64,000 bases of DNA from Lepisosteus oculatus (Eukaryota; Chordata; Actinopteri; Semionotiformes; Lepisosteidae), in the NCBI RefSeq assembly GCF_040954835.1, contig NC_090703.1, forward strand, positions 15,575,444-15,639,443, in the 5' to 3' direction. A program made the position numbers and the translations under genes. A model generated the notes under the pieces. That model made no database searches. It saw nothing but the letters and a program-made list of their open reading frames with translations, and was not told the origin of the DNA. Positions within the stretch are counted from its first letter, which is position 1. Each line of letters begins with the position of its first letter. Shown here piece after piece: positions 1 through 12,600 of the stretch.

Positions 1-3000
1 AAAAACGATCCATATCTGAATATTTAAAATGTAATTACAAACAGCTTTTCAGCAAATAATTGTATTCAACAAGGTTTCGAATTCTCACTACTTCTGGTCC
101 AACTTCATCATCATCACCTTGAGGTTAAGGGCACAACTTAACTGTAGTGAATGCCAGCTGTTGATAAATGAAAAACAGCTGCTTTGAGCAAAGGTTTACA
201 AGTGGCCCACCTATCACTTTACACAAGTCATGTTTGCTTTATTTTTACCACCTGGGGTGCACTGGTATCCCAATACACTAGAGCTATACCAGGGTGGAGG
301 CTGATGCAGTGTACAAAGGCTTAATAAAATGGTTACAAAAGAATAGATGTAAAGTGTAAAATGCTCTGTGCATGGGCAAGAGAAGTAAAACTCACACCAG
401 CTGCTCCAATTGTTCCAGGCCATTTACATGAGCATGAGAATATCTACAAACTATACATTCCACTGACAGCCATCCTATTGAAGTCATCATAGTTAAAAAG
501 CAGACAAGTCAGTTACCCAGAATCATTCATTTTTACAGTCCGATTCACATTTCAAAGCTGAAACATGGGGCTCTCATCTATAAATGTAGAGTCTTAGACA
601 ACATGCTCTCAGAACCTGTCTTCAAACAACACGGATGGATCCTCAACAAACTGCAGTGAGATTGAAAAAATACAAATTCATCCATCACGACAGAACTGTA
701 ACAAAGTACAACTTTAAAAAGCAGAGCTTTTGCACCTTTGACGCAGATGCATGCCATTTAAGTATGTCAATCATGGAAAAAAGCACCATCAGAACAGGAT
801 CTGTCATTAGTTAATTGTAAGAACTGTACTATAGGAAGTGTTGCTTAGCGATAGAACAAAGTTGGCTAAGAACCTGTCTGTGGACATTAAAAATCCAGTT
901 CTTCTCTCTGCAGAACATGAGACACCTGTCTTGCTGTTCAGGACATTTCAAAGGAAGTCTGCCTACGTCCACTCCATCTATCACCACATCTGTCCACTGT
1001 CTTCCTCGCTAGGTCATGAGTATTGGCCGTATGATACTACTACACTACAGGTTAATTAAAACAGCTTCATGACAAATACCTGTAGCTGTTAGGTTCTCAG
1101 CTAATTTTCATACAGGAGTCAGGAGAGTAAGCTAAGATTCCTGCTCTTCTCTGATTTAGGTTCTCAATTTCAAGTCCTTAGTAGTTTTAAGTCTTGCAAC
1201 ATCTTCGGTTGCATAATTCAGAAGTATTTCAAATGGTTTCTGATAATACCTGAAAAAAAAAAAGTATTATTCCACAGAGATGAAAATCTCTTCCTACAGA
1301 ATAGATGGTTTCCATGATTGAAAATGCTGTTGCAGGAGGAGACTTTTCCTTATTTCCATCTTGATCAACAAGGTTTTGATAAAAACTGACAAAACACCAG
1401 TATTCTAAAAAAAATAGGGACATTTTAGTAAAGCTCATTAGCTTTTTGGTGGTGCAAAATATTGTTCCACTATTAGCAAAATGGTTTTGAAGATCATATT
1501 CTAAAATAATTGAAATCCAAATAGTTCGAGAACAACAGATTCAGTCAAGTAATGGAACTTTATTCCACAACTTCGGGAGGCAAGTTCTGGAAAATGGAGG
1601 AGGGGCTGACATTTTTCCATTTTGTTACTGAGGACTAGTTTTTATAACAAAATATTCCTTTGACAAAAACGTAGCAAACTTTTCAAAATATTACAGAATT
1701 AAAATATTACTATCGAACACTTTCATCAGCCATATAAGCCATATAAAACTCACTTCACATTTCAAACATTTTATGGTTCATTGCCTGCTAATTTTACAAG
1801 GCTCAGATGCGATTGTAATAATGACAATGCCGCAACAGAACATACCGCCTTGTTATTCTTTTAATATTTTTTCAAAAAGTATGGAAAGAACGTGAAATAA
1901 CAGTATTCTTAATAGGTCGGAAGGAATGTCATTTTGAACTCATTAATCATCACATCTCCCACTGTGGCTTATTAAACATATTTCATGACTCAGAAATAAA
2001 ATGCATGTCACAAGAACAACACTTGAATGTATGGTATTTCCTCAAAACAGCACAAGAAAAACTTTCATTTATGTAAAGTACTAGCCAGAAGTTTTTAAGA
2101 AATTCTTTATACAATTTGTTTGAAAGCAACTACCATGGTTTTCAAAATTAGACTTAAAATTCTACATTTTAACCCAGAAATTAGATCAAATTCCAAGATA
2201 ACCACCAACTGCAAATTGCAAGCCCATTACTTTGTTTAGTTTCCATCAGGTAGAATCAACATTTCAGAAAACTGGATTATACCGACTACTCCACATGTCA
2301 TTTGAGAACTGAAAATACAGAGCAGTATTTACCACTAGTTTTCCTCACAAAGTAATGAAATCATTTTTAAATGTACTGACGCATTCTAATGACTAATATT
2401 CCAAATTTTGACTAATATCCAAATGTACAAAAATGTGTAATTCACTGCAATTCCCTTTGAAGATGGAGGCAGGCATTTGCATGCAAAATAGTAGCTCAAA
2501 GCTATATATATGCACAGAAACATTTTATATAAGGATATACAACAGCTTTTAGCAGATTACCACAAGGAGTGTACTAAGCAATAGTACCAAGGGTTTACAG
2601 AATAGTAAACTGTAAGCAACAAAACCTCATTATACATCTCGGTTGTGCTCATATTGCAAAATAAGATCTCAGGATCTCACAATGTTTTGTGGTGCCTGCT
2701 CTCCGCTGCAGAGAGGAAATCCCTTTTTGCTTCACATCACATTCTTTTCAATCTAATTTAACATATGGTAAGCTGTGTTTGAGGCAACACTTTGAATTAA
2801 CACAAAATATAAAAAGGTTATGAATGAACAGAGGTCAAGAAGCAATGATAACTGCTACTAACCTGTTACAAAACAAATCCAAAAGTGCCATTCTTTTTGG
2901 GGACGATCAAAGGAACTACCGTATTTCAAATGACCATAAGGTGCCTGTTACTGAACTGGCACAAATTAACCTGAGAAACCCACTGCATGCAAGTTAAGCA

Positions 3001-6000
3001 ACGCCATATGATGGGCAGTGTGTAAAAACTATTTCTATCCCCTTTTTGTAATATCATTCTACAGCATCTTTCCGCTGCACTGAAAGTCCAGCCTTACAAT
3101 TCAATCTATGGTTTACACAGAAATCCATTTTATTATTTTAAAAAAATACCGCAGGAGTACTGCTGAGAACACTATTTAAAAAGTTCCAAACAGCTTGTTT
3201 TTCAGTAATGGTATGAATGATCAAATTAACTAACCTGAATTAAATTTAAAACTACACAGCAACTGTGAATTATTTGACTAGTATGACTAATAAATGTAAA
3301 CCATACTAACAGAGCCCAGATTCCATTGGGAATGTTTTGCGTTAATTTTTTTTTTTACTGGGTGTATAGCTCACTGACTTTAACCACTTGGTTTCACTGT
3401 TGTTTAAGACTGAGTCACAATCACAAGGCAACAAAATGTTTAACAAGACTTTGGGGTCTTCATAAACCTTTATCAAGGATTACTGCCTTAGGGGAGTCCT
3501 GACTCAAGGTCACCAAAGTCCTTGCCAAAAGGAACAGCAGTTATCTCTTGGAAATCTGTTGGAAATATGATGTGGTAGTGACCTGAATAACCTCATTTCA
3601 CAGACACAACTCTTTATTCCATATGATTGATACCTTGGCTTAACATTTAGCTAACTAATCAATAGGTCCAACATTCCCTTGGGTCAACACCTTCCTCCAA
3701 TGTTTCTAGACCACTATAATGGTTTTAACATTTCTACTTTTGTCAGTGTGACCACTTTCCTTTATGACTGCAGCACCTGTAGCAATTATATTCCACGATT
3801 ACTCTTTAACCTGAATCTACTGAATTGATAAATCCTGATTCACATGGACAAATATATCTTGAGAAGGGGCGTTTGAAGGGCATACTAACTTTATTCCATC
3901 GTTATGTTCATATTTAATGCTTAATATCAAGGTCTTCAAAATATACTTAAACAAAATCACGTTATGAACTTCTGTATCCTTACGAGTCAGGTAACTGTTC
4001 TGAACTTGGGTCTGGTTGCTAGACAAAGCTGTCTCCTAACAATTCCATCGGCTAGAGTAAAACAATTTTTTTTTTACTATATTCTACCATTCTAGTTCCT
4101 GAAGTTCCATATTAGGTTAGGTGCCTCAATTCCACAACTTTTCTGTCACATTTCTTAGTTTAACTCATTCATTTTTGGCCCTTTTCTCCTAATCTGCCTT
4201 TTTTGAGCAGCTACCTTCCACATTTAGTTACTATACTACCAAATACAATCATCCTTTAACAACTTAAGTACCTATTACAGAACTACAGTGCTTTCATGAA
4301 TCTATATAATTGCACTTACTGCTTGCATTTAATTAATTTCTTTGTTGAACCCAATAGTAATTCAGATTTCCTTTAAAAACCTCTTAATAAAAGAATCAGA
4401 ATCAGAAGAATGTCTATTTAACAGGACAACTCAAGGGGTACGTGAATGAGGACTCTCCAATGCTTTTATTTTCACATGCTGACCCTCAATCAACTTGAGA
4501 GTGAATCCCTAAATGAGCACTCTGTGCATAAGTTTTAAACTATTTGGTTTATAGGTGAACAAATACCAAATCACATTTCCTTGAGAGAAATGGTAAAGCA
4601 GACTACATCACAACAATGGAATAATAAGTTTTTTTAATGTCATTTAGAAAATCAAATTGTAGCCTTATTCTATTCTAAAATATACCTTAGAATGTGACAC
4701 AATCTAAGGCATAATAAGCAAAGCAGGCTTTATATAGTATTTTAAAATGTATAATAACACTAATTCTGAATTTAAGATTTTTTTATCGTTTCACAAAAAA
4801 CATAAGCAGAGACCGGAAGAGCAACTTGTTATGTGTATTTTTACTATCGTTTTCAGTGTGTAATTGTGTTCTTGAATTTACAGAGTTAGTGCTAACCATA
4901 TCCTCTCTTTTCCTATTAAGTGTATTACGCATGCGTTTTATGCCATTTAAAAAACACTTGTAAATAAAATGCACTGACAGAATGGAAGAGGGAACGTGCA
5001 AATGTAAACTGTAGGTACACAAAATGGCACGAACAGACTGCAATGTAATCCCCGGTCTTTTAAAGACAAATCGTAGTACACCGATTTAAACATCAAAGTG
5101 ACTGCACAGACACGTCAAATAATACAACAGCAACCGATCGTTTATTGCGCCGTCAATGTGAAACGGTGTTGAACACCAACGCAACTGAAGCACCTTTAAC
5201 TTGCCCTGAACACCTTGTATTTCTGCTGGCCACTTCGTTTTTTTATGCCTATCATCTTTAATATTTTTTTTGCTGAAGGTTAAATATCCTCTATTAATCC
5301 CCTCCAAAGATCGTAACCTGCATTCCAATTAAGCACTATTTAAAGCAGTATCTACCGGTGCACCGAGATAATGGATTGCTAAACCGAGTATTTAAATTCA
5401 AGCAGAAAAAAAGGTATTCCCTAAGAAAATATTTAATTATACGTTGTCGATCTCTTCGGTATGTGCAGCTTAACTATTCCATTAAAGCAGGAAACGTAGC
5501 TGCTGAACAGTAGCCTGATGTGCTTTTCGGGTTTTGAAAACAGCCTAATCTGATCTTCACGAAACGAAATGTTATGGTCGGTTCCTACTCATCGAAGCAC
5601 AGGCAGATCCAGTTCAATCTGTGTATCTGACCTTTTTCCTTCTGATGTTTAAAGCGATCTTGAGCCAAAAACGGTGAAGAAACAGGCAATTTTCGTCTAG
5701 GCTAAAAATGGTACGCGCTGTGTCTTGTGGGTTGGGGATTACCCTTTGATGCGTAGAAAAATATTTCACTGTAAATTGGAGTTAAGCAAAACGGGCGTTA
5801 AGCAAAACAACGTGAGTTTTTATTTCTACGTCGTTGATTCAAACTCTTCTACGTTTTATTTTTTCATAGGCTTGTGCGGTGGCCTAGTAGGAGTAGCTGT
5901 ACAACAAGGATGGTTCTCTAATCAGGCTGCTCTTCCGTCACCGATGTAGGTGTCCCCTGCAATTCAGGATCGCTGTCTCTACAGCCAACTCCTCTTTTCC

Positions 6001-6393
6001 TCTTACCCACCCGGAAATTATACTGAAATGTCAATGCAGTAGCAATTTTCATTTTAAAAAGTCTAAGCGTGATAAAACGTTCCGTATATTACGCACCACA
6101 GAGTGAAATCTCGGTGATTCTTCCTGTAAAAAAAACAAAACAGAAAAGTACAATTGTATAATTGTGAGTTAAGTGATAGCTTTAACTCCTACATATGTTG
6201 CTTGTATGTAAAAATAGACTCCTTTTTCGATATGCTTTAAAGCCGAAACCGCGGAACGTCTCATTCAGTACTGCTAGTCTCTTCCTAGAACTCTACCAAC
6301 CAGCAGTCCGACAGCAGCTCAAAATTCAGAAAAACACAAGGCGTTTTAATTCTAAATATTTAATATTCTTCGAAATATCTATCTTCCACTTAC
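1..6393 (-). other. Probable MAX intron 1 (no coding sequence seen)
   Basis: This 6.4 kb is AT-rich, with only short random reading frames in all frames. Because the MAX exon 1 donor points left, I infer it is intron 1, running off the window edge. I looked for MAX exons 2-5 and found none. No recognisable interspersed repeat was identified. The stretch from about 5050 to 6390 is visibly richer in CpG than 1-5000, consistent with the downstream shoulder of the promoter island. Confidence 0.5.
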
Positions 6394-6429
6394 GTCACTA
6401 TCGACCTCGATGTCATCGTTGTCGCTCAT
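6394..6429 (-). CDS. max: MAX first coding exon (partial gene, 5' end only)
   Basis: MAX is the bHLH-leucine-zipper partner of MYC, MXD and MGA proteins and binds CACGTG E-boxes in the nucleus. Only the first coding exon is in the window. Reading the minus strand from 6429 gives the 12 residues MSDNDDIEVDSD. They match the acidic N-terminus of vertebrate MAX except one conservative Glu-to-Asp change. A perfect donor, GTAAGT, follows at 6393-6388. The exon ends in phase 0, as the known MAX exon 1 does. I searched the rest of 1-6390 on the minus strand for the nine-residue alternative exon and the bHLH exon and saw neither, so the remaining exons must lie left of position 1. The acidic stretch is the casein-kinase-II-type region N-terminal to the DNA-binding domain. 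Identification rests on 12 residues, the donor position and the promoter-like DNA upstream. Confidence 0.85.
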
Positions 6430-6870
6430 TCTTCGATAAAATATTTGATCTAATTAAGAAAAAGCTAAAAAAAATAAAATCAAGTACAAACCGAAACGAA
6501 CAAACAAGCGAATCTCACTGCAGGGACGAAACGAGATCAACGGACTCTCCACACGTGACTCGCCTACACACGGACATTTACACACCGTGACACGCATGTG
6601 CGACAGCGCTTGGAATGCTGGGAAATGTGTTTTTCGAATAACAAAGCCTCTTTCCGTAATACACAAACATTACTTACTGGACTACATGACCCATACTCCC
6701 CGCAAATGGGCGCTTCCAAGGGACGTAAAACATGGACTTACCTTTGCAGAAGGCGAGTGGGATGTGTAGTTTACTCAAAAAAATGAAATCGAGGGGCCAT
6801 GATAGAGACACGTGGATGGCCATTTGCAAGCCAAGTTCTAGCTTGCTTGTCAAAATGCTGTGGGTGATGG
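6430..6870 (-). promoter_or_regulatory. MAX promoter / 5' UTR region
   Basis: The DNA just upstream of the MAX start codon is richer in GC and CpG than its surroundings and lacks a clear TATA box at a sensible place. It holds two CACGTG E-boxes (6552-6557 and 6809-6814) and a good ZNF143/THAP11-type motif: the minus strand over 6611-6630 reads ACACATTTCCCAGCATTCCA. Two weaker ACTACA-type elements lie at 6681-6700 (plus strand) and 6751-6770 (minus strand). YY1-like ATGGC cores lie near 6815 and 6866. This is the motif mix of a CpG-type housekeeping promoter. The start site is not determined; it is probably between 6450 and 6650. Confidence 0.55.
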
Positions 6871-7317
6871 CGGTCGTCCATTAGTAACGTGTTGCATAAT
6901 ACTTTTTGTTGATAATTATAGTGCTATTGCTGTCATCCATTCAAGACAGCTTACCTGATACTATGTGTAAGTCATATTTGGGGAAGTCCCAAATATATAT
7001 ATATATTTTTTTGTGGGTTATAATTCACATGATTGTAGATGGGCATCTAAATATGCCTGTGAAATAAATTATATTATTTAAAATTATAATTTCTAAAATT
7101 ACATATAAGTTAGATTTTCATTGTAGGTGGGAACATGACTTGTTGGAATTAAATACAGAAATTTCTATCTTGAAAAAGTGACAGAATAAAACAAAGGGTA
7201 AGAGGAGTATTGAAATCTCTTGGCACCAGAGAATACACTGGACATAAAATGGCATCAGATGCACTCCATAATAAAGTGAAAGGAAATGACAATATATAAA
7301 GAAGGGCATGAGATCAA
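6871..7317. other. Intergenic, AT-rich, nothing recognised
   Basis: This AT-rich DNA between the MAX promoter and the first SINE fragment has a short TA run near 6990-7010 and no supported gene. Confidence 0.5.
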
Positions 7318-7590
7318 TTATGCTGGCCTTTACCCCATCATGGCCTCCTAATAATCCCCCTCTATGAATTGGCTACATTACTCTGCTCTCCTCCCCACTG
7401 ATAGCTGATGTGTGGTGAGCGTTCTGGCGCACTATGGCTGCCGTCGCATCATCCAGGTGGATGCTGCACATTGGTGGTGGTGGAGGGGAGTCCCCATTAC
7501 CTGTAAAGCGCTTTGAGTGGAGTGTCCAGAAAAGCGCTATATAAGTGTAAGCAATTATTATTATTAATTATTATTATTATTAATTAGAAG
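7318..7590 (+). repeat. 5S-SINE (SINE3/Deu-type) fragment, 3' part
   Basis: This is a 5'-truncated copy of the repeat found full length at 48214-48778. It starts at the segment reading atggcctcctaataatcccc. It continues through the conserved body (7400-7440, tctggcgcactatggctgcc) to the LINE-like 3' tail agcgctatataagtgtaagc and ends in an (ATT)n run. Similarity to the full-length copy is high along its whole length. It lacks the 5S-rRNA-like head. Confidence 0.8.
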
Positions 7591-7985
7591 TAGAAAACCC
7601 ACCTGCCCACGCATTTTAAAACCAACAGGCCTTTGCTGGGGATTTGTACACTGTATGAACAGGAGGCTTCTAGCAAAAAAAGGTTGCCATCAAAGTAATG
7701 CTTTGGAACTTGCATACAGTCACATATATTGAATCTGGATCTGATCCAAGCCAGTGTTTAAAAACAACAGCAACAACAATAATAATAATAAAAATAAATG
7801 CCATTACTTTCAGCTTTTTAAATTTTGTAGGACAACTTCTCAGTCCTCGAAATCAAACTCCAGTGTCAGGCAAAAAGCAAGAACATACATTTTAAATATT
7901 AAAATAAAGTGGTGCTGGACCAGGAAGAGCAAATCGTACTGTATATAAAAGGGATCTAGGTGTTTATTATGGCTCATCACTTTTT
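7591..7985. other. Intergenic, nothing recognised
   Basis: This is AT-rich sequence between two SINE copies, with a short (CAA/AAT)n microsatellite near 7765-7800. No gene is supported. Confidence 0.4.
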
Positions 7986-7989
7986 CCAG

Positions 7990-8438
7990 CTAAACAGTAC
8001 AAGGGACACTCCATTCAAAGCACTTTTACAGGTAACGGAGGCTCTTGTTCAACACCACCAATCTGTAGCGTCCACCTGGATGATGCGATAGCAGCCAGAG
8101 TGCACCAGTGCACTCACCACACATTAATTGGTAAAGACCAGGGGGAAATTTGGCCAGGGTGCCAGGGTAACACCACTACTCCTCTCAAGACACTCCCTGG
8201 GATTTTTAAGAGTCAGTTTTACGTTTTATGCAAACGAAAGTGCCTTTTTCCTGTATAGTGTCCCCCTGCTGGAGCATTAGGACCCAGACAGACTGCAGGG
8301 TGAATGTTCCCTAGCGGCCCCACTAACACCTCTTCCAGCTGCAAGCTTAGCTTTCCCAGGTACTGGCCAGGCTCACAGGTGCTTCACTTCAGGGGTTGCC
8401 AGTTGTGAGGTGCAGGGTGAAATAGCTATGGCTATGTT
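7990..8438 (-). repeat. 5S-SINE (SINE3/Deu-type), old full-length copy, inverted
   Basis: Read on the minus strand from 8438, this begins with a decayed 5S-rRNA-like head (caccctgcacctcacaactg, then a degenerate box-C-like segment near 8350-8375). It continues through gaagaggtgttagtggggcc and ends near 8000 in the family tail. It is more diverged than the copies at 27436 and 48214. It lies tail-to-tail with the truncated plus-strand copy at 7318-7590. Confidence 0.75.
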
Positions 8439-8439
8439 A

Positions 8440-8830
8440 AAATTATACAGTGCCTGTACCTCATCTGGAATATTGTGTGCAGTTTTGGTTAGCACGTCAC
8501 AAGAAAGCCATTACAGCTCTAGAGGGCAACCAGACTAATCCCCTGTCAAAAGGGAATGCTGTACTGACAGATTAAGGGAAGTGAATGATTTTAGACTAGA
8601 ACAGAGAAGATTATGAGGGGAATGGTTACAGTTAGTCAAAAACCTGAAAGTCATTCAACAAGTCAGCTCAGGGGACATCTTCAAGGTCATTGATGACAGA
8701 AAACACGAAGCAATTCACTACATAGAGAACGTGCTTTCAAGTCGTGATGTTGAAGCTGATTCAATAGGTTTCTTTAAGAGAGGGAGAAATAGAATTCTTA
8801 GATCATTAAGCTAAAAGTAACTGAAAGGAC
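8440..8830 (+). mobile_element. CR1/L2-like LINE fragment (reverse transcriptase C-terminus)
   Basis: Plus-strand translation near 8453-8530 gives PHLEYCVQFW, followed by KAITALE. After a frame change, near 8562-8620, it gives DRLREVNDFRLEQRRL. These match the conserved C-terminal block of CR1/L2-clade non-LTR retrotransposon ORF2 (PHLEYCVQFW, DRLxELxLFSLExRRL). Stop codons and frameshifts show it is a dead remnant. It is a different element type from the flanking SINEs and the Tc1 copy that follows. Confidence 0.75.
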
Positions 8831-8904
8831 AAGATGGGCATCCTGTCATTTGTAAACTTTCAGTCACCTGTCTCTGTAAGATCATTCAGCCAGGCACTGA
8901 ATTT

Positions 8905-9690
8905 CAAGCAAAGATTCAAACATGAAGATCACGGAGCTTTCAAATGAATTCAGAGATAGAGTTGCATTGAGGCACTGATCTGGAGAAGGGTATAACACAG
9001 TTCAAACACACTTAATTCTCTTTGAGGTTGGTGAGGTTAATCGTTAAGAAGTGGAAGGCAACCGGCTACCAAACCGAGCACCCGGGAAAGGAGGAAACAT
9101 GTTTGTCTTGGTCACTCAACTTACTGGGCTAGCAAACTGAAAGAGAAAACATCTCAAATCCTGCATGGTGTTTTCAACAGCACCTAATTCATACTGCAAA
9201 CATGTGGTAAAAGGCTTTGTAGTCAGACAAGAACGTTGTGGTCTAAACACAAAGTGTTAAATCTGGTGCAAACCCAACATAATGCATCACTCAGTCAAAA
9301 CCATCCCTGCTGACAAGAATGGTGCTGGCAGCATTTTGTTATAGTTCTGCTTATCAACAGGGACTGGGAAGCTTATTGAGAGAGATGGGAATATAGATGG
9401 AGCAAAATGCTAGTAAACTTCAGAGGAAAACCTACTTCAGAGCCAAAAATTCGCCTTTCACCAGGACAATGATCCAAAACACAAGCCCAAAGCTACACTG
9501 GAGTGTCTTAAAAATAAGATTGTGAATGTTCTTGAGTGGCTCAGTCAAACACCTCACCTTTATCCTATCGAAAATCTGTGCAAAGACTTGAAAACTGCTG
9601 TCCATGAGCAATGCCCACACAACTTGAGACAGCTTTTAAAAATCTGCATAGAAGAATAGGCAAAACCTTAACTGAAACTGCAATATAATT
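8905..9690 (+). pseudogene. Decayed Tc1/mariner transposase
   Basis: The plus strand keeps two recognisable ends of a Tc1-family transposase. The N-terminal helix-turn-helix part near 8935-9095 reads ELSNEFRDRVALRH, stop, SGEGY, and later VKKWKATGYQ. The catalytic part near 9460-9590 reads FHQDNDPKHKPKATLE, then a tract corresponding to SPDLNPIENLW (here TPHLYPIENLC). In-frame stops and frameshifts make it inactive. The HQDNDPKH block includes the second Asp of the DDE triad. Terminal inverted repeats were not located. Confidence 0.75.
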
Positions 9691-9699
9691 ATGACCTAA

Positions 9700-12600
9700 T
9701 TCATGTGTACTGTATGGCATTTTGTGGATAATTTTGATTTAAGAACCTTATTCAAGGGTATAACATCAGCAGTGTCCAACACAAGATGTAATCCCTTGAT
9801 ACTTCAGTCCAGAGACCTAACCCTTCCTCCATGTTTCTTTCCGAATAAGAAGAATCAAGGGACAGGAACTAAAAATGACTGTAAACCTCTGTAATTAATT
9901 ACTATTTCACTTATAATGGTTTTATGCTTAGCTTTTAAGAAAAAGGAGAATTTCTGTGTGTCTATCAATAAACATAAATGTGTTTCTTGTGGTAAATACC
10001 ATCAGACTTGGGCTTCTTCAATAAATTAGAGCAAAATACTAAAAAAACAAATATTCCAAGAGATTTGTAGCTTGATAAGAAGATTATAGAGTAGATTGTA
10101 GGGGTGGAAGGTGGCATCAATAAAGCCCAGTGCAAATACACACAAAATCCTCTCAGTTAGCTGTGCAAAAATATATTATACTCCACCAGTTGTTTTTACA
10201 AAGTGAGAGTTTTGCAAAATAGTTATCCCAGCCCACTCATTTTTGGGTCTTTCAGTGCAAGCCAACTCACAAAGAGTTTCCAGAGGATTTCAAGACGAAA
10301 ACAGTAGGGGCTTAATGATTCATCATGGCATCCCACTTTGTTATGTGATATGCAGTTTCACAGAATGAATATGTAATGCAATGCAGGTACTGTAATAACC
10401 ATGTCTTCTACTTAAACATTTGATGCCCATACAGTGTGTTGTCTTCCTTTCACTTATCAAATGGATCACTGAGTTTCCAAAAAAGCTAAGCTTTTAAGCA
10501 TTTGAAAAAAATTAAAAGCTCAAAGTGAGGGAGCATGAAACACTGACAGACAAATCTTTAATGAATGGACTAATGACTAATACACATTGTTAACTGGTCA
10601 TAATCCCTTGAAGTAAATAAATAAACTTTGAAGGCAAGTTTGTTAAGGAGTATGTTATATATATATAACATATTTTGAGGGATAACTACAGTTTTATGTT
10701 TTCAGAACGATGATGTAAGATTTCCCTTAATGGTATAGCAGTTTCTCAAGAGTTTCAACACCCAACAACCCTCTGGAACGCCCTGTATCGTACTACTGAT
10801 ATTACTTGAACGAATAACATGAGATGTCTGGAGCTATGGATATTTTTCATATCCTTTTTCTTGTTTCTGTGTTAAGCATGCTTTTTCATTCTCTACCACA
10901 GAAAGCTCAATAGAATTTATAAAGTCATTTGTGTCATTTAGCAGAAGGTGTGAAATCACTATGACTGAATGCCGTGGGAGAGAAAACCTTTATTTCTTCC
11001 TTGAACAGCATGTACTGATTATTTCATCATATCTTCCTTGTGCATTGGCAACAGGCTGTGTCGGTCAATGTTGAAAGAAAGCTTCTGTGCTTCTGTGCAT
11101 TTTGCCAAACAGCAAATGACAAGAAGAAAATACCAGCCTAGCCTCTAGTGTTTAAACTTTCATATTGTATATTTTGTTCCCTAATCACTGCCTACTCTAT
11201 TTAAAAAAATGCCAGAATAGTACACATACGTACACCTCCGTGCAGCAATGCAACTCATGTATTTTTAGGTGTCATTGTTGTCAGACAACATTTTACTTTT
11301 ATCCTTGACACATAGTTTTTCCATTTGCCTCAGCTTTCTTTTTTAACATGAAAGTAGAAAATGTGAAAGTGTTACATTTCTAGGAAGGAAACCACAGTGT
11401 TATGGATGAACAGGTTTATGTTTTAATAAATGTCTTCTGAAACCAGCAGTCATTCAAATAGCCTTATCTCCAAATCTCCCCAACATCAATTTCAGAGGTT
11501 TAATACTTAAAAAACAGAGACTAAACAATATTGCTGCTATTAATCATCACAGTGTTCTAAAATCCCATAAGCATTGATTTAGTATTTTCATTGTTGTTGC
11601 TGTTTTCAAAATCCCTTTGTTTCGTTCACCATGGTCTACTCGATGACACTGAGACCACTGTTTTACTCAGGTAAATCCAGTGACAAGGTCACTCCACCAA
11701 AGCTAGCTGTATTCTTCCTTTCTCCTAGTGCAAATGATGGAATTTCCATTAATTTTGGTAATATCCACTTTACGCCCATATTGCTTTTTATGAAATGAAA
11801 AGGTAGAAACCATGTATTGTCACAAACTTTATATAATTATGAGACCCCAGACGGCAGCCCTGTGTCCCCCCCACCATCACTGGTCTCTTTAGGTAGTGTA
11901 ACATCTTCAGTATTTTTAAAGGCCCCCTATATTTCACCTGTGTTAAAAAACTGGTGGTTTTATAAATTAACTCTGGCTCAGTGGCACCAGCAGGCAATTC
12001 CACCATATAATTAAATAAATAAACAATTATTTCATCCTAATTCATTACATTAATTTTAATTAAATGAAAAATTGACATAACTTCTTCCAGTTTTCTGGTC
12101 TGATATAAGCATAACAAATGGATGGCAGTCTGAAGCAATCTAATATCTTTTATATTTAAAGAACAGCAGGACCAGCAAAAATGCATCCAAGCAACAGAAT
12201 AGATATGGTAAAGGAGGAAAGAGCTCAAAAACTCTGAATTTGACTCAGATTTCTAAGTATCTCTATTTAATGAGACAATATTTGGATAAAAGGTTTAACA
12301 TAACATAAACATTGCTCTATAGAATGTGGCATTTATGAACCCTACACTAGGCATTCTTCATAGTGTGAACAGTAGATCAAACTGAACAAATCCAAAAGGA
12401 GTATTAAGTATTTCAAACAAATATTTACTTGATGCAACAATTGATGACAAAGATTGCTAATACAGAGAATATTAGTCTACTGTGTTGTGTTAATTTATAT
12501 AAGCACAAGTCAAACATCTTTTTGTGAATCAATGGACGCTTTCTTAAAATGTACATTTCCTTTATTAAGAAAATCAGTTCAGACAGCTTGTGTTTTTGAA

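Noticed and set aside
5725..5949. Plus-strand open frame of 74 codons ending QQGWFSNQAALPSPM
   Set aside because: No family recognised, no promoter or splice partner on the plus strand, and it lies in the CpG-richer MAX intron flank where open frames arise easily.
5926..5950. Minus-strand stretch that reads V-T-E-E-Q-P, resembling the start of MAX alternative exon 2 (EEQPRFQSA)
   Set aside because: There is no AG acceptor directly before the GAAGAG, the match stops after four residues, and a stop codon follows almost at once. It is chance similarity.
6195..6590. 131-codon plus-strand open frame across the MAX first exon
   Set aside because: It is the antisense shadow of the MAX 5' region and has low-complexity Lys/Ser content.
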